Shown piece by piece: positions 35,541 to 44,427 of a stretch of 64,000 nt of DNA; within the stretch, counting starts at the first letter, position 1; the number at the start of each line of letters is the position of its first letter. Position numbers and translations under genes: made by a program. The DNA comes from Chitinophaga sp. CF418 (GTDB lineage: Bacteria; Bacteroidota; Bacteroidia; Chitinophagales; Chitinophagaceae): assembly GCF_900142925.1 (NCBI RefSeq), contig NZ_FRCN01000006.1:248001-312000 (forward strand), given 5' to 3'. A model generated the notes under the pieces. It ran no database searches. It was not told the origin of the DNA and saw only the letters and a program-made list of their open reading frames with translations.

Positions 35541-35836
35541 TGTTCCTGATCGAAGATGGTTATGGATGTCTTGTTGATCCCGTATTATCGATACGGTGTT
35601 GTTGATCGTATGACTACAATTTATTTCTCAATGTACGAGTTTGTTCCAAAACAGATACCATAAATTTCCGTATCTTAGGCGCTATTGCCATCGGCGCTAT
35701 GATCCATTGTATCCTATAAAAACAGGCAGCGCTAGTTTCCGTATCTATTTTCAGGTGCGTTTTTTGTTAAAGGCTCTCCGTACTACAGGAGCGGGCATTG
35801 ATATTAGCATTGATTTTTTGACTTAATAACTGTATT
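35541..35836. other. Upstream region of the trehalose gene
   Basis: About 300 bp without a gene. It must hold the promoters of the aldo/keto reductase (leftward) and of the trehalose gene (rightward). A short repeated GTTGATC and small dyads around 35570-35610 (CGTATTATCGATACG) are visible, but no clear TAnnTTTG box was found. Confidence 0.4.
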
Positions 35837-38008
35837 ATGAGTAAAACCATTATTGTATCTAACAGGCTACCGGTAAAGATCACAGAAAAAGATGGCGAAT
35901 ATGTGTTGAATCCGAGTGAAGGCGGTCTGGCTACAGGCTTGGGATCCATTTACAGGCAAGGCTATAATATCTGGATAGGATGGCCGGGCATTGATGTGAG
36001 TGAGGAAGCACAACCACAAATCAGGGAACAATTAGAAACGTTGAACCTTATGCCTGTGTACCTGACACAGGAAGAAATTAATAACTATTATGAGGGATTT
36101 TCAAATGAGATACTGTGGCCAGTTTTCCACTATATGTCCGTTTATGCCCGTTATGAACAGGTGTACTGGGATTTTTATTATCAGGTGAACAATAAATTCA
36201 GGGATGTTGTTTTGCAGGTCGCTGAACCAGGGGATATCATATGGATACACGACTATCAGCTGTTATTATTGCCAGGCATGATCCGTGCCGAAGCGCCGGA
36301 TGTTGCTATCGGATATTTTCAGCATATTCCTTTTCCATCTTATGAGCTTTTCCGTCTTATACCATGGCGCTGCGAACTGCTTGAAGGCATGCTGGGGGCT
36401 GACCTGCTGGGTTTTCACACTTTCGACGACAGCCATCATTTCCTTAACGCTGTTACCCGTTTGCTACCCGTGAATGCCTCTGCCAACGTTGTGATGGTGA
36501 ATGACCGTGCAGTGATTGCCGAAACATTTCCTATGGGTATCGATAATGAGAAGTTTGAGCAGCTCTCTGATGATCCTGAAGTGCTGCGACAGATGGAAAA
36601 TCTGAAGGAGAGTTTTCAGCATATACATATGGTGCTGTCTATCGACAGACTGGATTACAGTAAAGGCATTATCCAGCGACTGCAGGCCTTCGAATTATTC
36701 CTGCAATTATATCCTGAATATGTTGAGAAAGTAATATTGTACATGATCGTCGTTCCTTCAAGAGATACTGTTCCGCAATATAAAGAGCTGAGGGAAGCAA
36801 TAGACATGCTGGCCGGCGGTATCAATGCCCGTTTCCGTACAATAAACTGGCATCCGATCAATTACTTCTACCGTTCATTTCCCGTAGAAGTGCTGGCCGC
36901 GTTGTATAATTTCGCTGATGTGGGACTGGTCACGCCTATGCGGGATGGTATGAACCTGGTGAGTAAGGAATACGTAGCGAGCCGCAAAAACAATGATGGG
37001 GTGTTGATATTAAGTGAAATGGCTGGCGCCTCGAAAGAACTGATAGATGCACTGATTGTTAATCCTAATAATATCGGCGCCATTGCCAGGGCGCTGCATG
37101 AAGCATTGAATATGCCGGAAAGAGAACAGCAGCGGCGTATGAAGCAAATGCGGCAGGTAGTAGCGAAATTCAATATCGCACATTGGGTGAAGTTGTTCAT
37201 GGCCCGATTACAGGAGGTCAAACAATTGCAGCAGTCCATGCTGGCCCGCCGTATGAGCCTTGATATGCAGTCGACCGTCAGAAACGCATATAAGAAATCT
37301 TCCAAACGGGCTATCTTCCTTGATTACGACGGTACATTAGTAGGGTTCCAATCCAATATTGATCTGGCATCTCCCGACCAGGACCTTTATCACTTACTTA
37401 AGACACTTTCGGATGATCCGGCAAATCATGTTGTAATGATCAGTGGCCGTAAGCATGAAACATTGGAAGAATGGCTGGGACATCTGCCGATGGACCTTAT
37501 TGCGGAACATGGCGCATGGAATAAAAAATATGGTGAGGACTGGCTGATGCTTCCCGGATTGACCGCGCATTGGAAGCAGGATATCCTGCCTATCCTGGAT
37601 ACCTTTATGGACCGTACGCCAGGTTCCTTTATAGAGGAAAAGAGCTATTCACTGGTATGGCATTACCGCAAGGTAGAAACGGGTTTGGGTGAATTGCGCG
37701 CCAATGAACTGATGAACACTTTACGTTATTTTACCAATGATATCGGCCTACAGATCCTGCCGGGAGATAAGGTCATTGAGATCAAGAACATGGAGATCAA
37801 TAAGGGGAAAGCGGCATTGTCCTGGTTACAGGACCGTGAGTTTGACTTTATGCTGGCTATAGGCGATGATTATACTGATGAAGACATCTTTAAATCATTA
37901 CCTGCGGAAGCGGTGACGATCAAGGTCGGAAGCCAGGTATCCGCTGCGAGATATTACCTCAGAAGTCACCAGGAAGTAAGGGCGTTTTTAAGGGCGCTCG
38001 TATTGTAG
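35837..38008 (+). CDS. Bifunctional trehalose-6-phosphate synthase/phosphatase
   Basis: A 723-residue fusion. Residues 1-465 are a GT20 trehalose-phosphate synthase (OtsA): SNRLPVKI, NPSEGGLATGLG, WIHDYQLLLLPGM, SIDRLDYSKGI, and RDGMNLVSKEYVASR. Residues about 490-723 are a HAD-type trehalose-phosphatase (OtsB) with nucleophile Asp496 and Asp498 in FLDYDGTLVG, MISGRKHETLEEW, and GDDYTDEDIF. The enzyme makes trehalose from UDP-glucose and glucose 6-phosphate in one chain. Trehalose protects against drying and osmotic stress. It faces a GH15 glucoamylase/trehalase-like gene across a shared terminator. Confidence 0.95.
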   Translation: MSKTIIVSNRLPVKITEKDGEYVLNPSEGGLATGLGSIYRQGYNIWIGWPGIDVSEEAQPQIREQLETLNLMPVYLTQEEINNYYEGFSNEILWPVFHYMSVYARYEQVYWDFYYQVNNKFRDVVLQVAEPGDIIWIHDYQLLLLPGMIRAEAPDVAIGYFQHIPFPSYELFRLIPWRCELLEGMLGADLLGFHTFDDSHHFLNAVTRLLPVNASANVVMVNDRAVIAETFPMGIDNEKFEQLSDDPEVLRQMENLKESFQHIHMVLSIDRLDYSKGIIQRLQAFELFLQLYPEYVEKVILYMIVVPSRDTVPQYKELREAIDMLAGGINARFRTINWHPINYFYRSFPVEVLAALYNFADVGLVTPMRDGMNLVSKEYVASRKNNDGVLILSEMAGASKELIDALIVNPNNIGAIARALHEALNMPEREQQRRMKQMRQVVAKFNIAHWVKLFMARLQEVKQLQQSMLARRMSLDMQSTVRNAYKKSSKRAIFLDYDGTLVGFQSNIDLASPDQDLYHLLKTLSDDPANHVVMISGRKHETLEEWLGHLPMDLIAEHGAWNKKYGEDWLMLPGLTAHWKQDILPILDTFMDRTPGSFIEEKSYSLVWHYRKVETGLGELRANELMNTLRYFTNDIGLQILPGDKVIEIKNMEINKGKAALSWLQDREFDFMLAIGDDYTDEDIFKSLPAEAVTIKVGSQVSAARYYLRSHQEVRAFLRALVL

Positions 38009-38022
38009 TGAAAGATAATTAT

Positions 38023-38059
38023 AAAGAGAGCCTGTATTCTTCTGATGCAGGCTCTCTTT
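38023..38059. terminator. Bidirectional terminator between TPS/TPP and GH15 genes
   Basis: AAAGAGAGCCTG and CAGGCTCTCTTT form a 12-bp perfect stem with a 13-nt loop. Each strand ends in T-rich sequence, so it can stop both convergent transcripts. Confidence 0.8.
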
Positions 38060-38062
38060 ATT

Positions 38063-39910
38063 TCATGTATTGATAGTTGATTGTATGAGTGGTGTAGCTG
38101 TAACGGGAGAAGATACCGGTTGTTGATATGAAAGAAATATCGGCACATCCAGTTTCATGGATATTCGGTAGGCCGCGTTCATCAATCCCACATGGCTGTA
38201 TGCCTGGGGAAAGTTACCCCATTGGCTGCCATTCTCTTCATCTACATCCTCACTGAACAACAGCAGGTGATTGGAATACTGTAACAGGTTCTGGAATTCA
38301 CGAATGGCATCATCCAGACGCCCTACACAGGCAAGCGCTTCTACGTACCAGAAGGCGCAGACCAGGAAAGTGGTTTTAGGTTTGCCAAAATCGTCGGAAT
38401 GCAGATAACGGTAGAAAAGTCCCTGGGGAGTTTTCAGTTCCCTTTCCAACGCTGCCAGATGATCTCTGGCCTTCTCAGATGCAGGATCGAGGTAATTCAT
38501 CATGATGAGCTGCAGGGTACTGGCATCAAGATGCTGACTGCCGGCAGCATTGGTGTAAACTTTTCTTACCGGATCATAACAGCTTTCTATGTGGACGGCA
38601 GCGCGATTCTTGAGGGCCACTGCTTTTTCAGCCAGCTGTTCATTGCCGATAGTACGGGCCATTTTCTCTGCCGCAGAACATCCTGCCCATTGGAACAGGT
38701 TACTGTAACAATGAATATTGGCGAAATTGCGGAACTCCCATATGCCTGCATCTTTTTCGTCGATCGTATGCTCGATTTTGCTTAACAGGTATTCTATCCA
38801 CCAGGTAGAATCCTTCCTTTCGGAGAATATAAAACGGTGATCTGTATATAGCGGCAACATGGAAATGAGCACTTGTCCGTAGATGTCGTTCTGAATGTGT
38901 TCATACGCCTGATTACCGATACGTACGGGCTGATTGCCGAGATATCCGTCCAGGTGTGGCAGTATCTGTTCTACCAGGTTCTTTTTGCCCGTAATGCCAT
39001 ATAAAGGTTGATAACGGTAATCGCCCGAAAATGAGATATCGGCCACATAACTGAAATACTTTTCCATTTCCTCAAAATGACCAATATGGTTCAGTGCGGT
39101 GATCACATAGAAGGTATCCCTCAGCCAGCAATAGCGATAGTCCCAGTTACGACCGCTACCGGGATATTCGGGCAAACTGGTGGTACTGGCGGCGATAATG
39201 GCCCCGGTATCTTCATACTGGTGGATCTTCAGCGTGAGGGCCGAACGGATAACGGCCGGCTGGTAAAAGTTGGCAATATTGGAATGTTTGATCCAGGTAC
39301 GCCAGTAGAGGGTGGTTTCCCTGAGAAAATGTTCCGCAGTACTGTTCAGCGGCGCTTCCAGCGGGTTGCCGTAAGTCAGCAGCAGGTATTTATCTTCGTT
39401 GAGAACAAAATGTTCCTGTTCTACAAGATAACTCATGGGAATATTGGTGGTGAGCCGCAGGCTCTCCTCACATCCCAGGAATTCAATATGATTGCTGCCC
39501 CGCTGGGCTTTGAGAAATCCGCTGCCATACTCACAGACCGGCTGGCATTTCACCCGGATACGTGGGTTACCCTCCAGCGGCTCCACTTTACGGATCAGCA
39601 TCAATGGCTTGAAATACCGTTCGTACTGGTAAAAACGGGGTGCAAAATCGGTAATACGATATCTGCCGCTTTCACTGGTGATTTCGGTACATAAAATATT
39701 TGTATTCTCAAGGTAGTACTGCTTTGACGCATATTCCCCCGGGGGAAGGATGGAAAATTCACCTCCCTTACCTGCATCCAGCATACAGCCAAAGATAAAG
39801 GAGCTGTCCATCCTCGGCCAGCAAAGCCAGTCTATATTGGTATTTACATTGACGTGCGCAAGGTATGCGCAATTGCCAATGATCCCTGTCTGATAGGTAT
39901 GTCTTTCCAT
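38063..39910 (-). CDS. GH15 glycoside hydrolase (glucoamylase/trehalase-like)
   Basis: A 615-residue cytosolic protein with an N-terminal beta-sandwich (GIIGNCAYLAHVNVNTNIDWLCWPRMDSSF core) and a C-terminal (alpha/alpha)6 barrel. The catalytic region shows GSGRNWDYRYCWLRDTFYVI and later GSQWGNFPQAYSHVGLMNAA, typical of GH15 proteins that include bacterial trehalases and glucodextranases. It has no signal peptide, so it acts inside the cell. Because it sits tail to tail with the trehalose synthase fusion, trehalose hydrolysis is a reasonable guess, but sequence alone cannot exclude alpha-glucan or oligosaccharide hydrolysis. Confidence 0.88.
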   Translation of the reverse strand: MERHTYQTGIIGNCAYLAHVNVNTNIDWLCWPRMDSSFIFGCMLDAGKGGEFSILPPGEYASKQYYLENTNILCTEITSESGRYRITDFAPRFYQYERYFKPLMLIRKVEPLEGNPRIRVKCQPVCEYGSGFLKAQRGSNHIEFLGCEESLRLTTNIPMSYLVEQEHFVLNEDKYLLLTYGNPLEAPLNSTAEHFLRETTLYWRTWIKHSNIANFYQPAVIRSALTLKIHQYEDTGAIIAASTTSLPEYPGSGRNWDYRYCWLRDTFYVITALNHIGHFEEMEKYFSYVADISFSGDYRYQPLYGITGKKNLVEQILPHLDGYLGNQPVRIGNQAYEHIQNDIYGQVLISMLPLYTDHRFIFSERKDSTWWIEYLLSKIEHTIDEKDAGIWEFRNFANIHCYSNLFQWAGCSAAEKMARTIGNEQLAEKAVALKNRAAVHIESCYDPVRKVYTNAAGSQHLDASTLQLIMMNYLDPASEKARDHLAALERELKTPQGLFYRYLHSDDFGKPKTTFLVCAFWYVEALACVGRLDDAIREFQNLLQYSNHLLLFSEDVDEENGSQWGNFPQAYSHVGLMNAAYRISMKLDVPIFLSYQQPVSSPVTATPLIQSTINT

Positions 39911-40012
39911 ATGTGTTCTTTAAAATGCAAAAGCCATTCCAACAAGATCAACTACGGCACATTTTGTGTTAATTTAAACCCAAACCTCCTATTGTTCACG
40001 CAAATACCCCTC

Positions 40013-42472
40013 ATGCAGAAATGGCTTCGTATAACCCTGATTGTTTCTGGTAGCCTCCTTGGGATACTTGTACTGCTATGGCTGGGGCTAGCTTTATATA
40101 TTCGCCATAACAAGGCAGATATCCTGCAACAGATCAGCGACAGGCTGAATGACAGGCTACATGGAGGAACACTGGTGATAAAAGACATGGAACCTTCGCT
40201 GATACGCAGTTTTCCAAACGTTTCTGTAGCCCTGGAGGGGGTCAGCATAAAGGATAGTCTCTGGAATACGCATCAACATCTTTTGCTGGATGTAGCGCGT
40301 ATTTTTGTAAAAGTAAATACTTTCTCACTACTCAGAAAACAACTGGATGTGCGGCAGGTCTCCCTTGAAAAAGGCAGCATTTACCTGTTCACCGACAGCA
40401 CTGGTTACAGTAATACCGGCATCCTGAAGCGGGATACCCAGGTAAAAGCCGAAGGGAAGGAGAGCGGAAATGGGGCAGATATTACCCGCCTCCAATTGTC
40501 AGACATCCGTTTTATAGTAGAGAACCAGCAGAAACATAAATTGTTCAGTTTCGATATTGCCAGCCTGAAAGGAAGCTTGCGGAATAATGATTCCGGCTGG
40601 GTTTGTAATCTGAACACTTCCCTCAGGGTGCTTAGCCTGGCATTTAATACAGAAAAGGGCAGTTTTCTGAAAGACAAGTCCGTGCAGACTGACCTGGAGC
40701 TCCATTACAACCGGGTCAGGAAAACACTGGATATTCCGCAGCAGGCTTTGCGCATAGCCGGGCAAAGCATTGCTGCGGGCGCTTCTTTTTCTTTCGGAGA
40801 ACAGCCACGGCCCTTTATATTGCACATAGTGGCCAACCAGATCCCTCTGCGCCTGGCAGCGTCCCTGCTGACACCCAAAATATCCTCCAGACTGGATAGC
40901 ATCAACATGGAAAAACCATTAGATGCAGAAGCCCGGATAAATGGATATATGCAGCCCGGAGATAAACCTGCGGTGTATGTTACCTGGAAAACGGCAGACA
41001 ATCTTGTTACCACCAAAGGTATGGAATTGCAGCAGTGCAGTTTTGCAGGCAGTCTTTCCAATGAATGGGTGCCGGGTGAGCCAAGAACAGATGAAAATTC
41101 AGTGGTGAGCATTTATGGCCTGAAAGCGAAGCTTTATAGCATCCCGGTGTCTGCTGATACCATCAGGATCACGAACCTGAAACATCCCACCCTGATGGGT
41201 TATTTCAGGTCGGATTTCCCGCTTACAGATCTGAACGGGGCGCAGGGCGGGGATGGCGTATTCCGGTTTACGGGTGGAACGGCAGTAGCAGCTTTATATT
41301 ACAAGGGAGGGATCACTGCCGGGGATACTATTGTGCCTTATCTGAAAGGCACGGTAGCCCTGAAAGAGGGAGTGATGGAGTATACCCCACGCAATCTGCA
41401 GTTCAGCGGCTGTAATGCTTTATTAGCCTTCAACGGGCAGGATCTTTCGTTACAGGATATAACTATCCGCACGCGGAAAAGCAATCTGCAGATGGAGGGG
41501 AGTGTAAAAAACATCACACGACTATACTTTTCCGCGCCTGATAAGCTGCAACTGGACTGGAAGGTACGCAGTACAAGTATAGACCTGGATGAATTCCGGT
41601 CTTTCCTGGGAAAGCGGAAACAGGGAAAACGTGCCCGGGCTGTTGCCAATCGACGGAATATGAGCAGGATTGCCAGTCAGCTGGATGTCATGCTAAACAG
41701 TTGTAATATCAACATAGAAGTATTACTTGATAAGCTGACTTATGGCAATTTTATGGCACAGCAGGTGAGGGCAGTGCTATCATTGAAGGAGTCGGATATT
41801 TACCTGCAACAGATGTCATTATCCCATGCCGGGGGCAGTATCAATATGAAAGGTACAATGACGCAGGATGGGGTTAATAATCGTTTTAAGGTCAATGCAG
41901 ATATCAGGGATGTGCAGATCGATCAGCTTTTCCATGCATTTGACAATTTCGGTATGCAATCATTACAGGCGAAAAATCTGAAAGGGATCTTTTCCGCCAC
42001 CGCAGCTGTAAGTGGCAATGTGAAAGATAACGGAAAGATGGCGCCTCAGTCCATATTCGGTACACTGGCCTTTGATCTGAGGAATGGAGCCCTGATCCAT
42101 TTTGCTCCGCTGGAAGATATTGGTAGTCTGATATTCCGCAGACGGAACATGGGCAATATTACCTTTGAAAACCTGAAGAATACTTTGACCCTGCAGGGTA
42201 ACAGGATCATCGTTCCTCCGATGCAAATCAATTCAAGCGCACTGTATATGGATGTATCAGGAGTATACGCCATAACGAAAGGTACAGATATGTACATTAC
42301 CGTACCGCTCCGCAATCCAAAAAGGGATGAAGACATCGTTGATAAGGAAGAAAAGAAGAACAGACGTAGCAGAGGTATTGTCTTGCATCTGCATGCGAGG
42401 GACGGGGAGGATGGCAAAGTGAAGATCAAATTGGGAGGTAAAAAAGACCAACCGGAAGATCCGGATCTGTAA
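40013..42472 (+). CDS. AsmA-family envelope protein
   Basis: An 819-residue protein with one N-terminal membrane helix (ITLIVSGSLLGILVLLWLGLALYI) followed by a very long repetitive beta-strand region and an AsmA-like C-terminal domain (LKGIFSATAAVSGNVKDNGKM to PLRNPKRDED). It fits the AsmA-like/TamB bridge proteins proposed to carry lipids between inner and outer membranes. The ATG at 40013 gives a typical start (MQKWLRITLI); the frame upstream to 39854 is unlikely to be translated. It is divergent from the GH15 gene and followed by a small lipoprotein gene 57 bp later. Confidence 0.87.
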   Translation: MQKWLRITLIVSGSLLGILVLLWLGLALYIRHNKADILQQISDRLNDRLHGGTLVIKDMEPSLIRSFPNVSVALEGVSIKDSLWNTHQHLLLDVARIFVKVNTFSLLRKQLDVRQVSLEKGSIYLFTDSTGYSNTGILKRDTQVKAEGKESGNGADITRLQLSDIRFIVENQQKHKLFSFDIASLKGSLRNNDSGWVCNLNTSLRVLSLAFNTEKGSFLKDKSVQTDLELHYNRVRKTLDIPQQALRIAGQSIAAGASFSFGEQPRPFILHIVANQIPLRLAASLLTPKISSRLDSINMEKPLDAEARINGYMQPGDKPAVYVTWKTADNLVTTKGMELQQCSFAGSLSNEWVPGEPRTDENSVVSIYGLKAKLYSIPVSADTIRITNLKHPTLMGYFRSDFPLTDLNGAQGGDGVFRFTGGTAVAALYYKGGITAGDTIVPYLKGTVALKEGVMEYTPRNLQFSGCNALLAFNGQDLSLQDITIRTRKSNLQMEGSVKNITRLYFSAPDKLQLDWKVRSTSIDLDEFRSFLGKRKQGKRARAVANRRNMSRIASQLDVMLNSCNINIEVLLDKLTYGNFMAQQVRAVLSLKESDIYLQQMSLSHAGGSINMKGTMTQDGVNNRFKVNADIRDVQIDQLFHAFDNFGMQSLQAKNLKGIFSATAAVSGNVKDNGKMAPQSIFGTLAFDLRNGALIHFAPLEDIGSLIFRRRNMGNITFENLKNTLTLQGNRIIVPPMQINSSALYMDVSGVYAITKGTDMYITVPLRNPKRDEDIVDKEEKKNRRSRGIVLHLHARDGEDGKVKIKLGGKKDQPEDPDL

Positions 42473-42529
42473 CTTTTTAAAGAGAACGACCGTTTTATAG
42501 TAATTTAATGCCTGACAATCAATCGTTCC

Positions 42530-42955
42530 ATGAAAAAACTACTGGTTCCAGCCCTGCTGACACTGGCTGCCTGTAAGAAAGAAGACGCAACAGTCCGCCA
42601 ACCTGACTACGACGGAAAATGGTACATCCATCAGACTGTCGATAAAGTATATACACTGGAGAACGGGGATACGGCCTACACCCGTTATGATGTCAATGAT
42701 TATCCGGGAACGGCTAACTATATTGACTTCAGGATCAACCTGGGAAAGGGGGATGCTCTGATGTACCTGGATAGCCAACTGGATTCCATGTCGTACGAAG
42801 CTGTATCGCGTGTTTATTTCCGCCTGGACACTACTTTGTGCGAGGTCACGCATATCACTGACAGCACGTTTCAATTTAATACGATTATATTCGACAATAC
42901 AACGATTCCTGACAGAGTACAGGTAACACAACACTTTTTTGTTCTTAGCCGGTAA
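42530..42955 (+). CDS. Small lipoprotein, lipocalin-like
   Basis: A 141-residue protein with lipobox LTLAAC (Cys15) and Lys-Lys next to it. The mature part is rich in short beta strands (YDGKWYIHQTVDK, ARD-like repeats of Tyr/Thr) as in small beta-barrel lipoproteins of Bacteroidota. No specific domain was recognised. It follows the AsmA-like gene on the same strand and may be in one operon with it. Confidence 0.8.
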   Translation: MKKLLVPALLTLAACKKEDATVRQPDYDGKWYIHQTVDKVYTLENGDTAYTRYDVNDYPGTANYIDFRINLGKGDALMYLDSQLDSMSYEAVSRVYFRLDTTLCEVTHITDSTFQFNTIIFDNTTIPDRVQVTQHFFVLSR

Positions 42956-43023
42956 GCGGGCGGGATGCCCGATAAAAAGGCATGGTTTTTACTGTTTAAA
43001 GGGCGGACCATATTTTCGCAATA

Positions 43024-43932
43024 ATGTCCAGAGAGTATATCAAGAGCCTTTTACATACGCTACGCGTAGCTTTCCAGGTATTACAAAAAAATGACCCCTT
43101 ACGCCTGGCCGGGGCAACTGCATTTTTTGCCAGTTTCGCGCTTCCGCCTATTCTATTGATCCTTGTGCAGGTATTGGGATTATTGTTCAATCGCCGGTCG
43201 ATTGGCAGACAGCTGATCATGCGGCTGGGAGAACTGGTAGGTGATGATAGTGCAAAACAAGTGGTTGTTACGTTAAGAGGATTCCGCGGATTGGCGCAGA
43301 ACGGGCCAGTGGCTATTATAGTGTTTATTTTCCTGCTGTTTGTTGTCACCACCCTTTTAAAGGTGATCAAAAGTTCCCTGAATCAGTTATGGATGATCCG
43401 GATAACGGAGAAGGCCGGCTTTCTGCAGTCATTAATGGACCGCGTGCGTTCCCTGGTCGTGATAGGGGCCGCGGGTATCCTTTTTCTGGCCAGCCTGATG
43501 GCAGAAAGTGTGCAGGCTTTTCTTGGCAGTTATGTGCATGAGATATTTTCCCGCGCTGCATTTGTTTTCAGCGGGGTATTTACGCAAGTGGTATCATTAC
43601 TGATAGTAACTTCCTGGTTTGCGGTGTTGTTCCGATATCTGCCTGATGCACGGCCTACGTGGAAAGTTGCATTCTCCGGAGCTTTGCTCACAGGAGTTCT
43701 ATTCAGTGTAGGGAAACTGGTATTACGCCGGTTGTTGTATGGGGGCAACATTGGGATCCTTTATGGGGCTTCTGCCTCCGCAGTGCTGCTCATGCTGTTT
43801 ATCTTCTATAGCGCTATTATCTTCTATTATGGAGCTGCATTTACTAAAGTATGGAGCGAATTTAAACATCGTCCGATGCAGCCCCTCCGTCATGCCACCT
43901 TTTATAAACTGGCGGATGTGGAAATACGCTGA
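43024..43932 (+). CDS. YihY/virulence factor BrkB family membrane protein
   Basis: A 302-residue inner-membrane protein with six hydrophobic segments. The GATAFFASFALPPILLILVQ segment near residue 30-50 and the late GALLTGVLFSVGKLVLRRLL, ASAVLLMLFIFYSAIIFYYGAAFTK segments are the signatures of the YihY/BrkB family. The molecular role of this family is not settled. The gene ends 1 bp before the stop of the convergent gene at 43934, with no terminator between. Confidence 0.9.
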   Translation: MSREYIKSLLHTLRVAFQVLQKNDPLRLAGATAFFASFALPPILLILVQVLGLLFNRRSIGRQLIMRLGELVGDDSAKQVVVTLRGFRGLAQNGPVAIIVFIFLLFVVTTLLKVIKSSLNQLWMIRITEKAGFLQSLMDRVRSLVVIGAAGILFLASLMAESVQAFLGSYVHEIFSRAAFVFSGVFTQVVSLLIVTSWFAVLFRYLPDARPTWKVAFSGALLTGVLFSVGKLVLRRLLYGGNIGILYGASASAVLLMLFIFYSAIIFYYGAAFTKVWSEFKHRPMQPLRHATFYKLADVEIR

Positions 43933-43933
43933 T

Positions 43934-44176
43934 CTACTCCCCGCGTAATACCATCTCTATCTGGTCCTTTACAGGATTGCTGAAGCCTTCCAGCTCTATT
44001 TTCGGATGCTGATCAAGATTGATACGGATCTTGCCTGTTTCATTCACCAGAGAATCTGATATTGGTTCCAATAATGCATGCATCTGACGAACTCCCAACT
44101 GGGCCAATTGATTCATAAAATTGTCTTCCAGTTGCAGGAATTCCCGGTTCTTGTAGGTATATGTCACCTGAATCAT
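43934..44176 (-). CDS. Small hypothetical protein (80 aa)
   Basis: An 80-residue cytosolic protein beginning MIQVTYTYKNREFLQLEDNF with mixed alpha/beta character and normal codon use; no domain was recognised. It is tail to tail with the YihY gene (1-bp gap). Its upstream region is the most AT-rich part of the window and carries the DnaA-box-like pair. Confidence 0.7.
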   Translation of the reverse strand: MIQVTYTYKNREFLQLEDNFMNQLAQLGVRQMHALLEPISDSLVNETGKIRINLDQHPKIELEGFSNPVKDQIEMVLRGE

Positions 44177-44280
44177 GATAAAGATGTTTTTCAGAGGATA
44201 TTATAAAATAAATATATTGGTTAAATTAGTCTATATATATAGGACAATCATTCACTGTGTAAACTTAGCAATTTTCATGC

Positions 44281-44375
44281 AGAATTTAACGGTATAAATA
44301 TATAAATTTAACTAATAACTTGTTGTATCTCACTTGTATAAAACTTTTCCACAATAAGTTTTCCACAAGCGGAAA
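44281..44375. other. AT-rich region with two DnaA-box-like sites, possible replication origin
   Basis: TTTTCCACA occurs at 44345-44353 and 44359-44367, both fitting the loose DnaA-box consensus TTWTNCACA, 14 bp apart in the same direction. Directly to the left lies a run of almost only A and T (44281-44340, containing TATAAATATATAAATTTAAC), as in a DNA-unwinding element. GGAAAA at 44371 adds a partial inverted copy. Only two boxes are seen, and neighbouring genes are not a known oriC neighbourhood, so this is a candidate only. Confidence 0.35.
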
Positions 44376-44427
44376 AGGTGATTTGGCCCCAATGATTTAT
44401 CTTGCCGTTTCAAATTTACCCGACACA

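Noticed and set aside
38399..39694. Plus-strand frames over the GH15 gene (128 and 205 codons)
   Set aside because: GH15 motifs on the minus strand are clear; these frames have no similarity to known proteins.
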